Shown piece by piece: positions 55,046 to 63,700 of a DNA stretch of 64,000 nucleotides. A model generated the notes under the pieces. That model did not search any database, was not told the DNA's origin, and saw nothing but the letters and a program-made list of their open reading frames with translations. Numbering within the stretch: the first letter of the stretch is position 1; every line of letters begins with the position of its first letter. This DNA comes from TA-21 sp035620895. Its GTDB lineage: Archaea; Thermoproteota; Nitrososphaeria; Nitrososphaerales; Nitrososphaeraceae. The stretch spans positions 124,001 through 188,000 of the forward strand of contig DASPFY010000009.1 in the NCBI GenBank assembly GCA_035620895.1. The letters run 5' to 3'. Made by a program: the position numbers and the translations under genes.

Positions 55046-56359
55046 TCATGTTGAGTGTTCTGTGAGCCACATTCCAACTTCTGGCCATAGTTTTTTGTGT
55101 ACGGCACCGCTAATACACAACCCCACATGTCCAGTTGGAAACTCTAATGTTTTCTTATCGGTACTGGAAATCGCAGCAGTGATTGTTCTGCTAGATTCTG
55201 CCGAAACCAGATCATCTCTTGTTCCCACTATGTTCAGAACAGGCATGTTAATTTTTTTTAGATCAATAACATCTTTCCCGACTGTCATTTTATTTTGGAT
55301 TAGCAAATTATTTTTGTAAATATCGTTGATGATTTGTTCGAATGCCTTGCCAATTATTGGAACACTGTCATACAGCCATGATTCTACCGCCATAAACTGT
55401 ATGATTTCTCTTGGGCTTCTAGGTTGACTAAAATATATTTGATGCTTTAATACAGCCTCCAATGGATTGCGCATAAAGAAAGCAATATTAAGAAACGAAG
55501 ATGGTACATTTCCAAAAACCTGTACAAATCTTTCTATATCCAGACTTTTTATCCATGATTCTAAGACTGTGGGTAATTTACCAAAATCAACTGGAGTTGC
55601 ATGTAAGATCAAATTTTTTACGTTTTCAGGATGTAATGCAGAATAAATCAACGAGAGAATCCCTCCCCAGCAGTACCCAAATAGAGTAACGTTTCTCGAA
55701 CCCGTAATCTCTTCTACTTTGTCAACTGCATTTTCAAGATACTCGTGTGCATAGCTTTCAAGAGTCATATTTTCATCTTTAACTGTGGGCATTCTCCAAT
55801 CCGTAGCGTATACATCAAAGCCCAGTTGTTGGAAATATCTAATTACACTTGTCTGTGGGAGCAAATCCAAAATATAATGTCTGTTGATTAAGGAACCTAC
55901 CACTAGTATTGGAGTCTTGAACTTTTGTTGTGAATATGTCTTGTAATGATGCACCTCAAATCTGCCCTGCATTGGAATTACTTCAGATGGCGTCCTATTA
56001 ACAACATCACGAATTGGTTCCAGCATCGAATCTAAAAAATTCGTAACAGTTTCAAGATATCTGTATGATTTGTCATGGAGAAGTAGAGGTGCCAATTCAG
56101 TATAAGAACTTATAAAGTCTGATAATGATTTGCAAAATTCTAGTCTCTTTAACCTGTTTTTTAATTCACTGTCGAAAGTATATCGAAATTTATCTTGGAT
56201 GTTTTTACCATTTTCTTCAAAACCAGAAATAGATTCCATTGCTTTAGACCATGAGTCAAATAAGGATAATCCATATTGTATTTGAAAATTAAACGACTTT
56301 ATTGTGAAATCATGATAAATTGAAAATAAATTAAAATGTGCTAGTGCTGAATTTGACAA
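55046..56359 (-). CDS. phaC: Class III poly(3-hydroxyalkanoate) synthase subunit PhaC
   Basis: 437 aa alpha/beta-hydrolase. Catalytic Cys in the lipase-like box FGYCWGG (about residue 228), Asp in VGTRDDLVSA, His in FPTGHVGLCISG. N-terminal PhaC marker RTPSEVIPMQGRFEVHHYKT and DVYATDWRMP are present. About 80 residues longer at the N-terminus than typical class III PhaC. The partner PhaE is not adjacent. Polymerises 3-hydroxyacyl-CoA into storage granules. Shares a 73-bp divergent promoter with the P-type ATPase. Confidence 0.85.
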   Translation of the reverse strand: MSNSALAHFNLFSIYHDFTIKSFNFQIQYGLSLFDSWSKAMESISGFEENGKNIQDKFRYTFDSELKNRLKRLEFCKSLSDFISSYTELAPLLLHDKSYRYLETVTNFLDSMLEPIRDVVNRTPSEVIPMQGRFEVHHYKTYSQQKFKTPILVVGSLINRHYILDLLPQTSVIRYFQQLGFDVYATDWRMPTVKDENMTLESYAHEYLENAVDKVEEITGSRNVTLFGYCWGGILSLIYSALHPENVKNLILHATPVDFGKLPTVLESWIKSLDIERFVQVFGNVPSSFLNIAFFMRNPLEAVLKHQIYFSQPRSPREIIQFMAVESWLYDSVPIIGKAFEQIINDIYKNNLLIQNKMTVGKDVIDLKKINMPVLNIVGTRDDLVSAESSRTITAAISSTDKKTLEFPTGHVGLCISGAVHKKLWPEVGMWLTEHST

Positions 56360-56432
56360 TGTAGTTATTTCTAAGAATTGATATAATATTACTATACCTC
56401 AATCCCATATCGATTTTTGATTAATATTTTAA

Positions 56433-59180
56433 TTGCTGTTAATTATAACCGAGTCTGAATTGCAAGAGTTATTGGATGGGGAATGGCATTCACTTTCTTC
56501 AGATAAAGTTATAGAGATACTTCAAACCGATATCGAAAAAGGGTTGACCTCCATTGAGATAAAAAGAAGACTTGTAGAGTTTGGAGAAAATGTCATATCA
56601 ATAAAACGAGGAAAGAATCCATTATCTTCATTTCTCTTGCAATTCAAACAGCCATTGGTTTTGATGCTCATAATAGCTGGATCCATCACTTCATTATTAC
56701 AAGAATGGGTAGATACTGGAGTAATCTTCGGGGTAGTAATAGTCAATGCTATTATTGGTTTTATTCAGGAACATAAGGCAAGCAAGGCGATACAGGCTCT
56801 TGTAAAAATTGTAACCAGTGAGAATATAGTCATTAGAAATGGTGGAAAAGCCAGAATAATCTCCCGAGATGTCGTTCCAGGAGACATAATACAAATAAGA
56901 TCTGGAGATAAGATCCCTGCTGATATGCGTCTATATCATGTAAGAGATCTAAAAATTGATGAGTCTATACTAACAGGAGAATCCGTATCAGTCCAAAAAC
57001 AAACTCGTATTCTTCCACCTCTTACTAATCTTGCCGAACGTAAGAACATGGCATATGCAGGTACTTTGGTTGTTAATGGATATGGGATTGGCATGGTTGT
57101 TTCTACAGGAGATAATACTGAAACAGGAAAGATATCCCAGACAATGTACCAAGCTGAAGAAATTGAAACTCCTCTTACCAAGAAAATTTCATATTTTAGC
57201 AAAAACCTTCTACTGGTTATTCTGGCGCTATCTGTTTTGACATTTATTTTTGGAATTTTAGTCACACAAAGAACTATAACTGAATTATTCATGGAGGTGG
57301 TTGCGATTTCTGTATCTGTAATCCCAGAAGGATTACCAGCTGCGATGACAATCATTTTAGCAGTAGGAGTAGGATACATGGCTGAAAGAAAAGCCATAAT
57401 AAGAAATCTTCCTGCAGTAGAAACTCTGGGAAGTACAACCATAATTTGCTCAGATAAGACTGGAACTATTACCGAGAACCAAATGACTGTAACAGAGATT
57501 TATTCAGATGGAAAATCATTTGACGTAACAGGTACCGGACTTCAACCAATAGGTGAAATTAAATTCAATCAATTAAGTGTAGATATCAATAGACATAATG
57601 CCTTGAAGGAATGTTTGACAGCTGGATTGGTGTGTAATGATTCGGATCTGATTCGAACAGAAGATAATTGGGAGGCAAAAGGTGATCCTACAGAAGTTGC
57701 ATTAATAGTGTCAGCGCATAAAGTAAATCTAAAACAGACAATAGCGGAATCACTTTATAGAATAGATGCAATTCCCTTCCAACCACATCTTCAATTTATG
57801 GCCACACTTCATGAGAATGCTCGAGGAGAGCGGGTAATTTATGTAAAAGGCTCCGTCGAAAAAATCATTGCAATGTGTTCTTACCAATTAAAAGACATTC
57901 CGACAAGTAAAGAAAACCTTACAGAAAGTACCATTTCAGAGTTACATGAAATTGCAGACCAAATGGCATCAAGGGGTTTAAGAGTTCTTGCTTTTGCTAA
58001 AAAAAACATCTCAAATAACAAGAATAAGAAACTTGAAATTTCTGATGTTGAAACCAATCTTGATTTTTTGGGCTTTCAGGCAATGTTGGATCCTCCAAGA
58101 CCACAAGTCATCGATTCCATAAGAGAATGTCAAAGCGCAGGAATACGCGTTAAAATGATAACTGGAGATCATCTAAAAACAGCAATCAGTATAGGAGAAC
58201 AGGTTGGTCTAAATGGAGCATTGTACGGGGATAAGAAACATAATAAGATAGTAGCTATCACAGGTAAAGAATTACAACAATATTCAAATGATAAATTAAT
58301 AGAGATCGTCGATAAAACAGATGTATTTGCAAGAGTATTATCGGAACAGAAATTCGCGATAGTAAAGGCTCTACAAACCAAGGGAAATATTGTTGCAATG
58401 ACAGGAGATGGTGTCAATGATGCTCCTGCACTTAAACAAGCAGACGTTGGCATTGCAATGGGCATAACTGGTACGGAGGTTTCCAAAGAAGCAGCAGATA
58501 TCATTTTGATAGATGACAACTTTGCATCAATCAAGGCTGCAGTGGAGGAAGGAAGAAGAATCCTAGATACTCTAATCAAATTCATTACTTGGACTCTTCC
58601 TACGAATTTTGGGGAAGGGTTGGTAATATTGGCATCAATTTTTACAGGTCTTATTCTACCGATACTTCCGGTTCAAATACTTTGGATAAACATGACCACG
58701 TCTGTAGCGTTGGGAATGATGCTTATTTTTGAACCTAAAGAGTCGGATACTATGAAACGTCCTCCTAGAAAACCTGATGCGTCAATTCTTACAAGAGATT
58801 TGATAATCCAAATAGCTCTAGTAAGTACAAGTATTCTGCTTTCAGTATATGGATTATTTTGGTGGGAATTACAGGAAGGCCATTCTATTGAAGAGGCAAG
58901 AACTGTTGCAATAAACACTATTGTAATGATTGAGACATTTTATCTTCTTAATTGCAGGTCTCTTACAAAGTCAATCTTAAAAATGGGCTTTTTTTCAAAC
59001 AGATTAATTTTTCTCGGTATTGGAATAATGATTTTGCTTCAGATTATTTTTACACATTTATCGACTATGAATGAAATTTTCCAAAGCCAGCCAATTGATT
59101 TTGATTCGTGGTTGAAAATAATTGGGGTATCGTTTGTTACTTTTATAATAATCGAAATCAAAAAATCTCTTCGTAGATAA
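56433..59180 (+). CDS. P-type (P2A) cation-transporting ATPase
   Basis: 915 aa, TTG start. Actuator motif ILTGESVSVQK; helix 4 VIPEGLPAA, the cation-site loop of Ca2+-type pumps; phosphorylation site SDKTGTITENQ with D341; hinge MITGDHLKTA and TGDGVNDAPALKQADVGIAM. About ten membrane helices. The cation could be Ca2+, Mn2+ or Na+; PEGLP and overall length favour SERCA/PMR1-like P2A. Monocistronic, divergent from PhaC. Confidence 0.9.
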   Translation: MLLIITESELQELLDGEWHSLSSDKVIEILQTDIEKGLTSIEIKRRLVEFGENVISIKRGKNPLSSFLLQFKQPLVLMLIIAGSITSLLQEWVDTGVIFGVVIVNAIIGFIQEHKASKAIQALVKIVTSENIVIRNGGKARIISRDVVPGDIIQIRSGDKIPADMRLYHVRDLKIDESILTGESVSVQKQTRILPPLTNLAERKNMAYAGTLVVNGYGIGMVVSTGDNTETGKISQTMYQAEEIETPLTKKISYFSKNLLLVILALSVLTFIFGILVTQRTITELFMEVVAISVSVIPEGLPAAMTIILAVGVGYMAERKAIIRNLPAVETLGSTTIICSDKTGTITENQMTVTEIYSDGKSFDVTGTGLQPIGEIKFNQLSVDINRHNALKECLTAGLVCNDSDLIRTEDNWEAKGDPTEVALIVSAHKVNLKQTIAESLYRIDAIPFQPHLQFMATLHENARGERVIYVKGSVEKIIAMCSYQLKDIPTSKENLTESTISELHEIADQMASRGLRVLAFAKKNISNNKNKKLEISDVETNLDFLGFQAMLDPPRPQVIDSIRECQSAGIRVKMITGDHLKTAISIGEQVGLNGALYGDKKHNKIVAITGKELQQYSNDKLIEIVDKTDVFARVLSEQKFAIVKALQTKGNIVAMTGDGVNDAPALKQADVGIAMGITGTEVSKEAADIILIDDNFASIKAAVEEGRRILDTLIKFITWTLPTNFGEGLVILASIFTGLILPILPVQILWINMTTSVALGMMLIFEPKESDTMKRPPRKPDASILTRDLIIQIALVSTSILLSVYGLFWWELQEGHSIEEARTVAINTIVMIETFYLLNCRSLTKSILKMGFFSNRLIFLGIGIMILLQIIFTHLSTMNEIFQSQPIDFDSWLKIIGVSFVTFIIIEIKKSLRR

Positions 59181-59208
59181 ACAGATCATTACGAGAATCA
59201 GAAATACT

Positions 59209-59830
59209 TCAGGTATAGTATGCCTCCGGAGTAATGAAGGAGTAATAGATTCTGCTATTAATTTTAGTATTTTTTACAATCAATTCAGTTGCAACCAGAA
59301 TACCATTCCTCATTATTGGAATCACATACTTCCAATTTAAGCGGTCCCACGATCCAACTCTAATTCCTGAATTCATCATTATCAATGCTACAACGCTTAC
59401 TCTTCTATCAGGATGTTCCAGTAACTTATGAATTTCATCTGAAGTCGGAGTCCTGTCGTTGGCACTACATTTTTCGGGAGGCATTCCTTTGGTTAGCTTT
59501 TTCCAATTTAGAACGGTATCATTCATTGAACAAAATAATTTCAAAGCCTTTATGTAATTGCAAAGTGTTCCTTCCGATATCATGTTTTTCAATTCTCTCT
59601 TTTTGTATTATAAATCGTATAAAATGGGATTCTAGAATTTCAACTCTATTTCCATATTCGTACAGCTTGTTACACTTTTAAGGAATAGTACCTTCAAATC
59701 CAAGGAACGTCAAAAATTTGTCTAGTCTATGCGGATATTGTCTTTTTGTTTCCTTGGCGTTCAACGCAAACATGAAATTTTCGAAGGGCGTTAAGGCACT
59801 ATACTGTGTGTCCACGACAAATTTGTAATC
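59209..59830 (-). pseudogene. Degenerate tyrosine recombinase/integrase
   Basis: Starting at about 59830 the minus strand reads ALTPFENFMFALNAKETKRQ and YPHRLDKFLTFLGFEGTIP, a TAA stop, then EILESHFIRFIIQKERIEKH, a frameshift, then SEGTLCNYIKALKLFCSMND, LNWKKLTKGMPPEK and MMNSGIRVGSWDRLNW, ending at 59209. The first catalytic Arg (GIRVGS) survives; the HxxR and nucleophilic Tyr are gone. Dead by stop, frameshift and 3' truncation. Confidence 0.8.
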
Positions 59831-59840
59831 TGCTCAAATT

Positions 59841-59892
59841 AAAAAGATGTAAATTTTATTTCGGGCCCGGAGGGATTAATCTGATTTTTCAG
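59841..59892 (+). repeat. Repeat copy, tail type D-like, upstream of dead integrase
   Basis: Arm AAAAAGATGTAAATTTTATT, core TCGGGCCCGGAGGGAT at 59861-59876, stem CTGA/TCAG at 59881-59892. Confidence 0.8.
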
Positions 59893-59940
59893 TTGGGTCG
59901 AATTAGAATATTTAAGTAATGCCGGTTCGTCAAATAGGCT

Positions 59941-60192
59941 CTAATGGCTAAAAGCATGAGATGATATTAATTCTTTCTGACTAGAGCTTAGCCAGAGATC
60001 ACGTTTCTTGGCCCCCAAATTCCTAGGCTTGGTACGTAGTCTCTGACCGCAACAAGGGCAACGCAAACCATTCCATTCTAGAAATACTTCACATTCGTGA
60101 CACCTTTTTTGGCCCTTGAGATAGCGATGTTTACCCCCGGAACTAGATGCTCTATACTGGAAGCAAATTTCCTTACACCGTATGTCAATCAC
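59941..60192 (-). CDS. Zinc-ribbon microprotein
   Basis: 83 aa. CHECEVFLEWNGLRCPCCGQ followed by RLRTKPRNLGAKKRD: two CxxC pairs 13 residues apart plus a basic tail, as in thaumarchaeal small zinc ribbons proposed to bind nucleic acid. Related to the next gene (RC..C-Q--RT-P). The N-terminal 25 residues look unstructured; an internal start is possible. Confidence 0.6.
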   Translation of the reverse strand: MIDIRCKEICFQYRASSSGGKHRYLKGQKRCHECEVFLEWNGLRCPCCGQRLRTKPRNLGAKKRDLWLSSSQKELISSHAFSH

Positions 60193-60230
60193 CTCTTGTT
60201 AATCAATAAAAATAAAAATGTCAACATAGC

Positions 60231-60437
60231 TCATATTCTTTTTTGATCTACTTTTTTTGATCTATGCCACGGCCTTGTTCTTACTTTCTGGTTACAATCA
60301 GTGCATCGTAAAATTTCCTTTGGATACTTCAATTCGCAGGTTGAACAATAGTTGAAAAAATCATAGTCAATCCTGCTAGCTACAGGCGTTTGCCGTTGAT
60401 CTTCATTTACTTGTTTGGCCAGAGAGGCTTTTAGCAT
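60231..60437 (-). CDS. Zinc-ribbon microprotein overlapping CDC48
   Basis: 68 aa. CSTCELKYPKEILRCTDCNQ then KVRTRPWHRSKK, a zinc ribbon with a basic tail. Its drawn ATG lies 35 nt inside the 3' end of the CDC48 gene in another frame; a shorter non-ATG start would remove the overlap. Same strand as CDC48, so translation coupling is plausible. Confidence 0.6.
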   Translation of the reverse strand: MLKASLAKQVNEDQRQTPVASRIDYDFFNYCSTCELKYPKEILRCTDCNQKVRTRPWHRSKKVDQKRI

Positions 60438-62655
60438 TTGGAATGTACTCCTCCAGATTACTGGTATTTTCTAGAGCAACATTTCTTCTTACCTTCTTCA
60501 AAGCATCTTCAAAATCTTTCATTGAAATTATTAAAGGAATTTTTCTATTTTCATTTTTATTAGCGTCATTTTTCAACATGCTAGTGTAGGTTCTATTATT
60601 TGTAATATGTTCCCTTATTGCTGATATTGCTGCTGCGTTAACCAGTGATGCGATGTCGGCTCCAGAGTATCCTTTTAAAAGTTCTACGAGTTTGTCGATA
60701 TCTACAGTGCTGTCAATAGGTTTTTTCGCCATATGAATTTTTAATATCTCTTTTATTGAATCGTTATCAGGAAGAGGAATTTCAAGTAGCCTATCAAATC
60801 TACCCGGTCTCAATAATGCCTCGTCAATGATATCAGGCCTATTCGTTGCTCCTATGACTATGACCCCTTTTAGATCTTCTAGTCCATCCATTTCGGTTAA
60901 AAGTTGACTTACTATTCTTTCTCCGACATGAGAATCACCCGCTCCCGTTGATGACCTCCTAGGTGCAACTGAATCAAGCTCATCAAAAAATACCACACAA
61001 GGACTTGCTTGCCTTGCTTTTCTAAATATCTCTCTTATTCCCTTTTCTGATTCGCCAACCCACTTTGATAGCAGCTCAGGTCCTTTGATGCTAATAAAAT
61101 TCGCCTCAGAATTTGTAGCAACGGCTTTTGCTATCATTGTTTTGCCTGTGCCCGGAGGTCCAAATAGAAGTAACCCTTTTGGAGGAACAATATCGGCCTC
61201 CGAAAAGAGATCAGCATGCGTGAGGGGCCATTCAATTGCCTCTTTAAGTTCTTCCTTCACTGCTGGAAGACCGCCTATATCTGTCCACAATACATTTGGC
61301 CTTTGTACATATACTTCTCTTAAAGCACTTGGCTGTACGTCTTTTAACGCGTCTTCCAGATCCTTTGGTGTTATTTTGATTTTGTTCAAGGTTTCTATAG
61401 GTATCTTGGATTCTTCAAGATTAATTTCTGGTAGAACATTTCTTAACGATCTCATGGCAGCCTCTCTACAAACGGCCTCGAGGTCAGCTCCTACGAAACC
61501 ATGTGTTCTCTTAGCTATATGGTCCAAATGCACATCTTGCGTAAGAGGCATGCCCCTCGTATGAATTTCAAGTATTTCCAATCGTCCACCCTGATCCGGA
61601 ATTCCAATTTCAATTTCTCTGTCAAAACGTCCAGGACGTCTAAGAGCAGGGTCCAGAGCATCAGGTCGGTTTGTGGCGCCAATTACTACAACTTTGCCTC
61701 TCGATTCCAGACCGTCCATAAGAGTTAGTAATTGTGAGACTACTCTCTTTTCTACATCACCAGATACTTCTTCACGTTTGGGTGCAATAGAATCGATTTC
61801 ATCGATAAAAATTATGCTGGGGGCATTTTCTTGCGCTTGTTTAAATGTTTCTCTTAATCGTTCCTCACTTTCTCCGTAAAACTTGCTCATTATTTCTGGT
61901 CCTCCAATAGAGTAAAAATTGGCATTGGTTTCATTTGCAACTGCTTTTGCCAGCAAAGTTTTACCTGTGCCTGGGGGACCGAAAAGCAGTACGCCTCTGG
62001 GAGCTTCTATTCCAATTCTATCAAATATTTCTGGATGTCTCATTGGAAGCTCTATCATTTCTCGTACTTTTTGAATTTCGTTTCTTAGCCCACCAATGTC
62101 TTCGTAGTTGACCCTAGGAATAAGTTTTGTGCCTGGTTTTGGGACAGATCCTATAACAAAATCCGTATTAGATGTAATTATCCCCGGACCGTCCGTTAGA
62201 CTAATAGTAGTAACAACGAATCCTATCTTATGGCCCATCATGTTAATAGGTATGGTATCTCCTTTGGTTATAACATGGCCTTCTAGTAGCTCGGGCAGGT
62301 ATTCTTCTAAGCCAACTACATTCAGGTCCTCTGTGGGAGACAGCACTACCTGCTGTACTTTTCCTGCATTCACTCTACGAACAGAAACGTTATCATCTAT
62401 TCCAACGCTTAGATTATTGCGTGTATATCCGTCTATCCGAATTAACTTTTTTCCAAAATCAGTGTGTTGAGCAGACCATAATATGGTATGTGTTTTCCTT
62501 CTACTTCCTGAAATTTCCAGTATATCCCCGGTACCCAACTCTAGATCGTTCATTATCTCGGGATCAATAATTGCTATTCCTTTACCTACAAATTTTGGAT
62601 CCGTCTCTGCAACTCTAAGCGATGTTTTTTCTACATTATCCTTATTATTATTCAA
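60403..62655 (-). CDS. cdc48: CDC48/VAT-type AAA+ ATPase
   Basis: 750 aa. N domain (residues 1-190, double-psi barrel start LRVAETDPKFVGKGIAIIDP), D1 with GPPGTGKTLLAK (about 227) and FIDEIDSIAPKR, D2 with GPPGTGKTMIAK (about 501) and FFDELDSVAPRR, arginine fingers in both (RPGRFD). The C-terminus lacks the HbYX proteasome-docking motif (ends SGQTSK). Unfolds substrates for the 20S core (alpha subunit at 36648). Forms a stress-protein block with Hsp20 upstream, 44 bp apart. Confidence 0.95.
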   Translation of the reverse strand: MNNNKDNVEKTSLRVAETDPKFVGKGIAIIDPEIMNDLELGTGDILEISGSRRKTHTILWSAQHTDFGKKLIRIDGYTRNNLSVGIDDNVSVRRVNAGKVQQVVLSPTEDLNVVGLEEYLPELLEGHVITKGDTIPINMMGHKIGFVVTTISLTDGPGIITSNTDFVIGSVPKPGTKLIPRVNYEDIGGLRNEIQKVREMIELPMRHPEIFDRIGIEAPRGVLLFGPPGTGKTLLAKAVANETNANFYSIGGPEIMSKFYGESEERLRETFKQAQENAPSIIFIDEIDSIAPKREEVSGDVEKRVVSQLLTLMDGLESRGKVVVIGATNRPDALDPALRRPGRFDREIEIGIPDQGGRLEILEIHTRGMPLTQDVHLDHIAKRTHGFVGADLEAVCREAAMRSLRNVLPEINLEESKIPIETLNKIKITPKDLEDALKDVQPSALREVYVQRPNVLWTDIGGLPAVKEELKEAIEWPLTHADLFSEADIVPPKGLLLFGPPGTGKTMIAKAVATNSEANFISIKGPELLSKWVGESEKGIREIFRKARQASPCVVFFDELDSVAPRRSSTGAGDSHVGERIVSQLLTEMDGLEDLKGVIVIGATNRPDIIDEALLRPGRFDRLLEIPLPDNDSIKEILKIHMAKKPIDSTVDIDKLVELLKGYSGADIASLVNAAAISAIREHITNNRTYTSMLKNDANKNENRKIPLIISMKDFEDALKKVRRNVALENTSNLEEYIPNAKSLSGQTSK

Positions 62656-62699
62656 CTTTTTTTCACCTCAAAAATAAAAAATGGAGTGTTTTTGGAGGC

Positions 62700-63245
62700 C
62701 TATTCGACCTTTATTTCCTTGGGTTTAGCTTTTGGAGATCTTTTTGACTTTAGCTTTAGCTCCAGTATGCCATTGGTATAAGTTGCCTTTGCAGCATCAG
62801 AGTCAATTTCGTTCTCAACAGGAATTTCTGTATGATACTTCTTATCGCCTTTTTCAGCGTGGATTGTTACTAGTCCCTCAGCTATCTCGAGTTTGATATC
62901 TTGTTTAGTTATTCCCGGTAGCTCGGCAGTTATAGTTAATGAGTTGTCCTTTTCATCAAAGGCCGTATCTACCAACGGTTCACGTACAGAGCTCTGCTGC
63001 ATTAATCCTCTGGAAGCTGGTTTTGCATTTCCAAATTCTCTGATGCGTGGTCTACCGTCTGGCCCAACAGTTATTTGGTATCCGTAATAGTAAGGAAATT
63101 TATCAACTGTTGGATTTGGTTCTCTTGCCGTGCGGAATAGACGACCAAGCATTTGCTCAGCCTCCGAAAACTCCTTGTCTATTTCTTCAAAGATCCTGTT
63201 TGTATAATCCCATGGATTTCTCCACATTACACATTCACCTGACAT
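62700..63245 (-). CDS. Hsp20/alpha-crystallin small heat-shock protein
   Basis: 181 aa. N-terminal arm with FEEIDKEFSEAEQMLGRLF, alpha-crystallin domain at about residues 90-165 (ITAELPGITKQDIKLEIAEG, GILELKLKSK), and a C-terminal basic tail; no IxI motif but KEIKVE at the end may serve. ATP-independent holdase. M7 is a possible alternative start. Same strand as CDC48 and probably co-regulated. Confidence 0.9.
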   Translation of the reverse strand: MSGECVMWRNPWDYTNRIFEEIDKEFSEAEQMLGRLFRTAREPNPTVDKFPYYYGYQITVGPDGRPRIREFGNAKPASRGLMQQSSVREPLVDTAFDEKDNSLTITAELPGITKQDIKLEIAEGLVTIHAEKGDKKYHTEIPVENEIDSDAAKATYTNGILELKLKSKRSPKAKPKEIKVE

Positions 63246-63378
63246 TTTGTAATGCTTATTACGATATTTATTTTTTTCGCATTAGATAGATGTTTTGTGA
63301 CATAGTGTCCATATTAATGGTATTTTTACAGTAATTTTTTATACCTATTCCGTTCAGACAACTAAAATAGAGATAGGG

Positions 63379-63678
63379 TCAGGCCGATTCGATTTGGGAG
63401 ATCTGTTTTGTCTGTTCTTTTCTAGCAAATTTAACTTCGATGCCTCTCTTTTCTGAATAAGAATACGTAAAGGGATTATTAGACATGAGGGGAAAACTTG
63501 ACAGTTGATCTTGATGGCACATTGGACATACGCCATTGTCTTCAATGACTTTAAAAAACTGAGACTTGTCCAAGCATGTGATGCTCCACATACAATCTTC
63601 ACATAAGAAAAATATCCTCTCGTTATTTTTGGGGTTTTGCTTAGAATTCATTTCTGCATTGGAGCTCATATACATCAC
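63379..63678 (-). CDS. Zinc-ribbon protein
   Basis: 99 aa. FFLCEDCMWSITCLDK and NGVCPMCHQD give two CxxC pairs about 24 residues apart, bracketing a short hydrophobic helix. Similar small thaumarchaeal proteins are of unknown role. Start could be M1, M2 or M4. The overlapping frame 63354-63602 is rejected. Confidence 0.6.
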   Translation of the reverse strand: MMYMSSNAEMNSKQNPKNNERIFFLCEDCMWSITCLDKSQFFKVIEDNGVCPMCHQDQLSSFPLMSNNPFTYSYSEKRGIEVKFARKEQTKQISQIESA

Positions 63679-63700
63679 CCGATTTTTACAGATATAGGTT

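Noticed and set aside
54699..55319. 206-codon plus-strand frame
   Set aside because: Mirrors the exchanger remnant and the end of PhaC, both recognisable on the minus strand.
13417..59892. Repeat family considered as CRISPR
   Set aside because: Copies are single and kilobases apart, with no regular spacers or cas genes.
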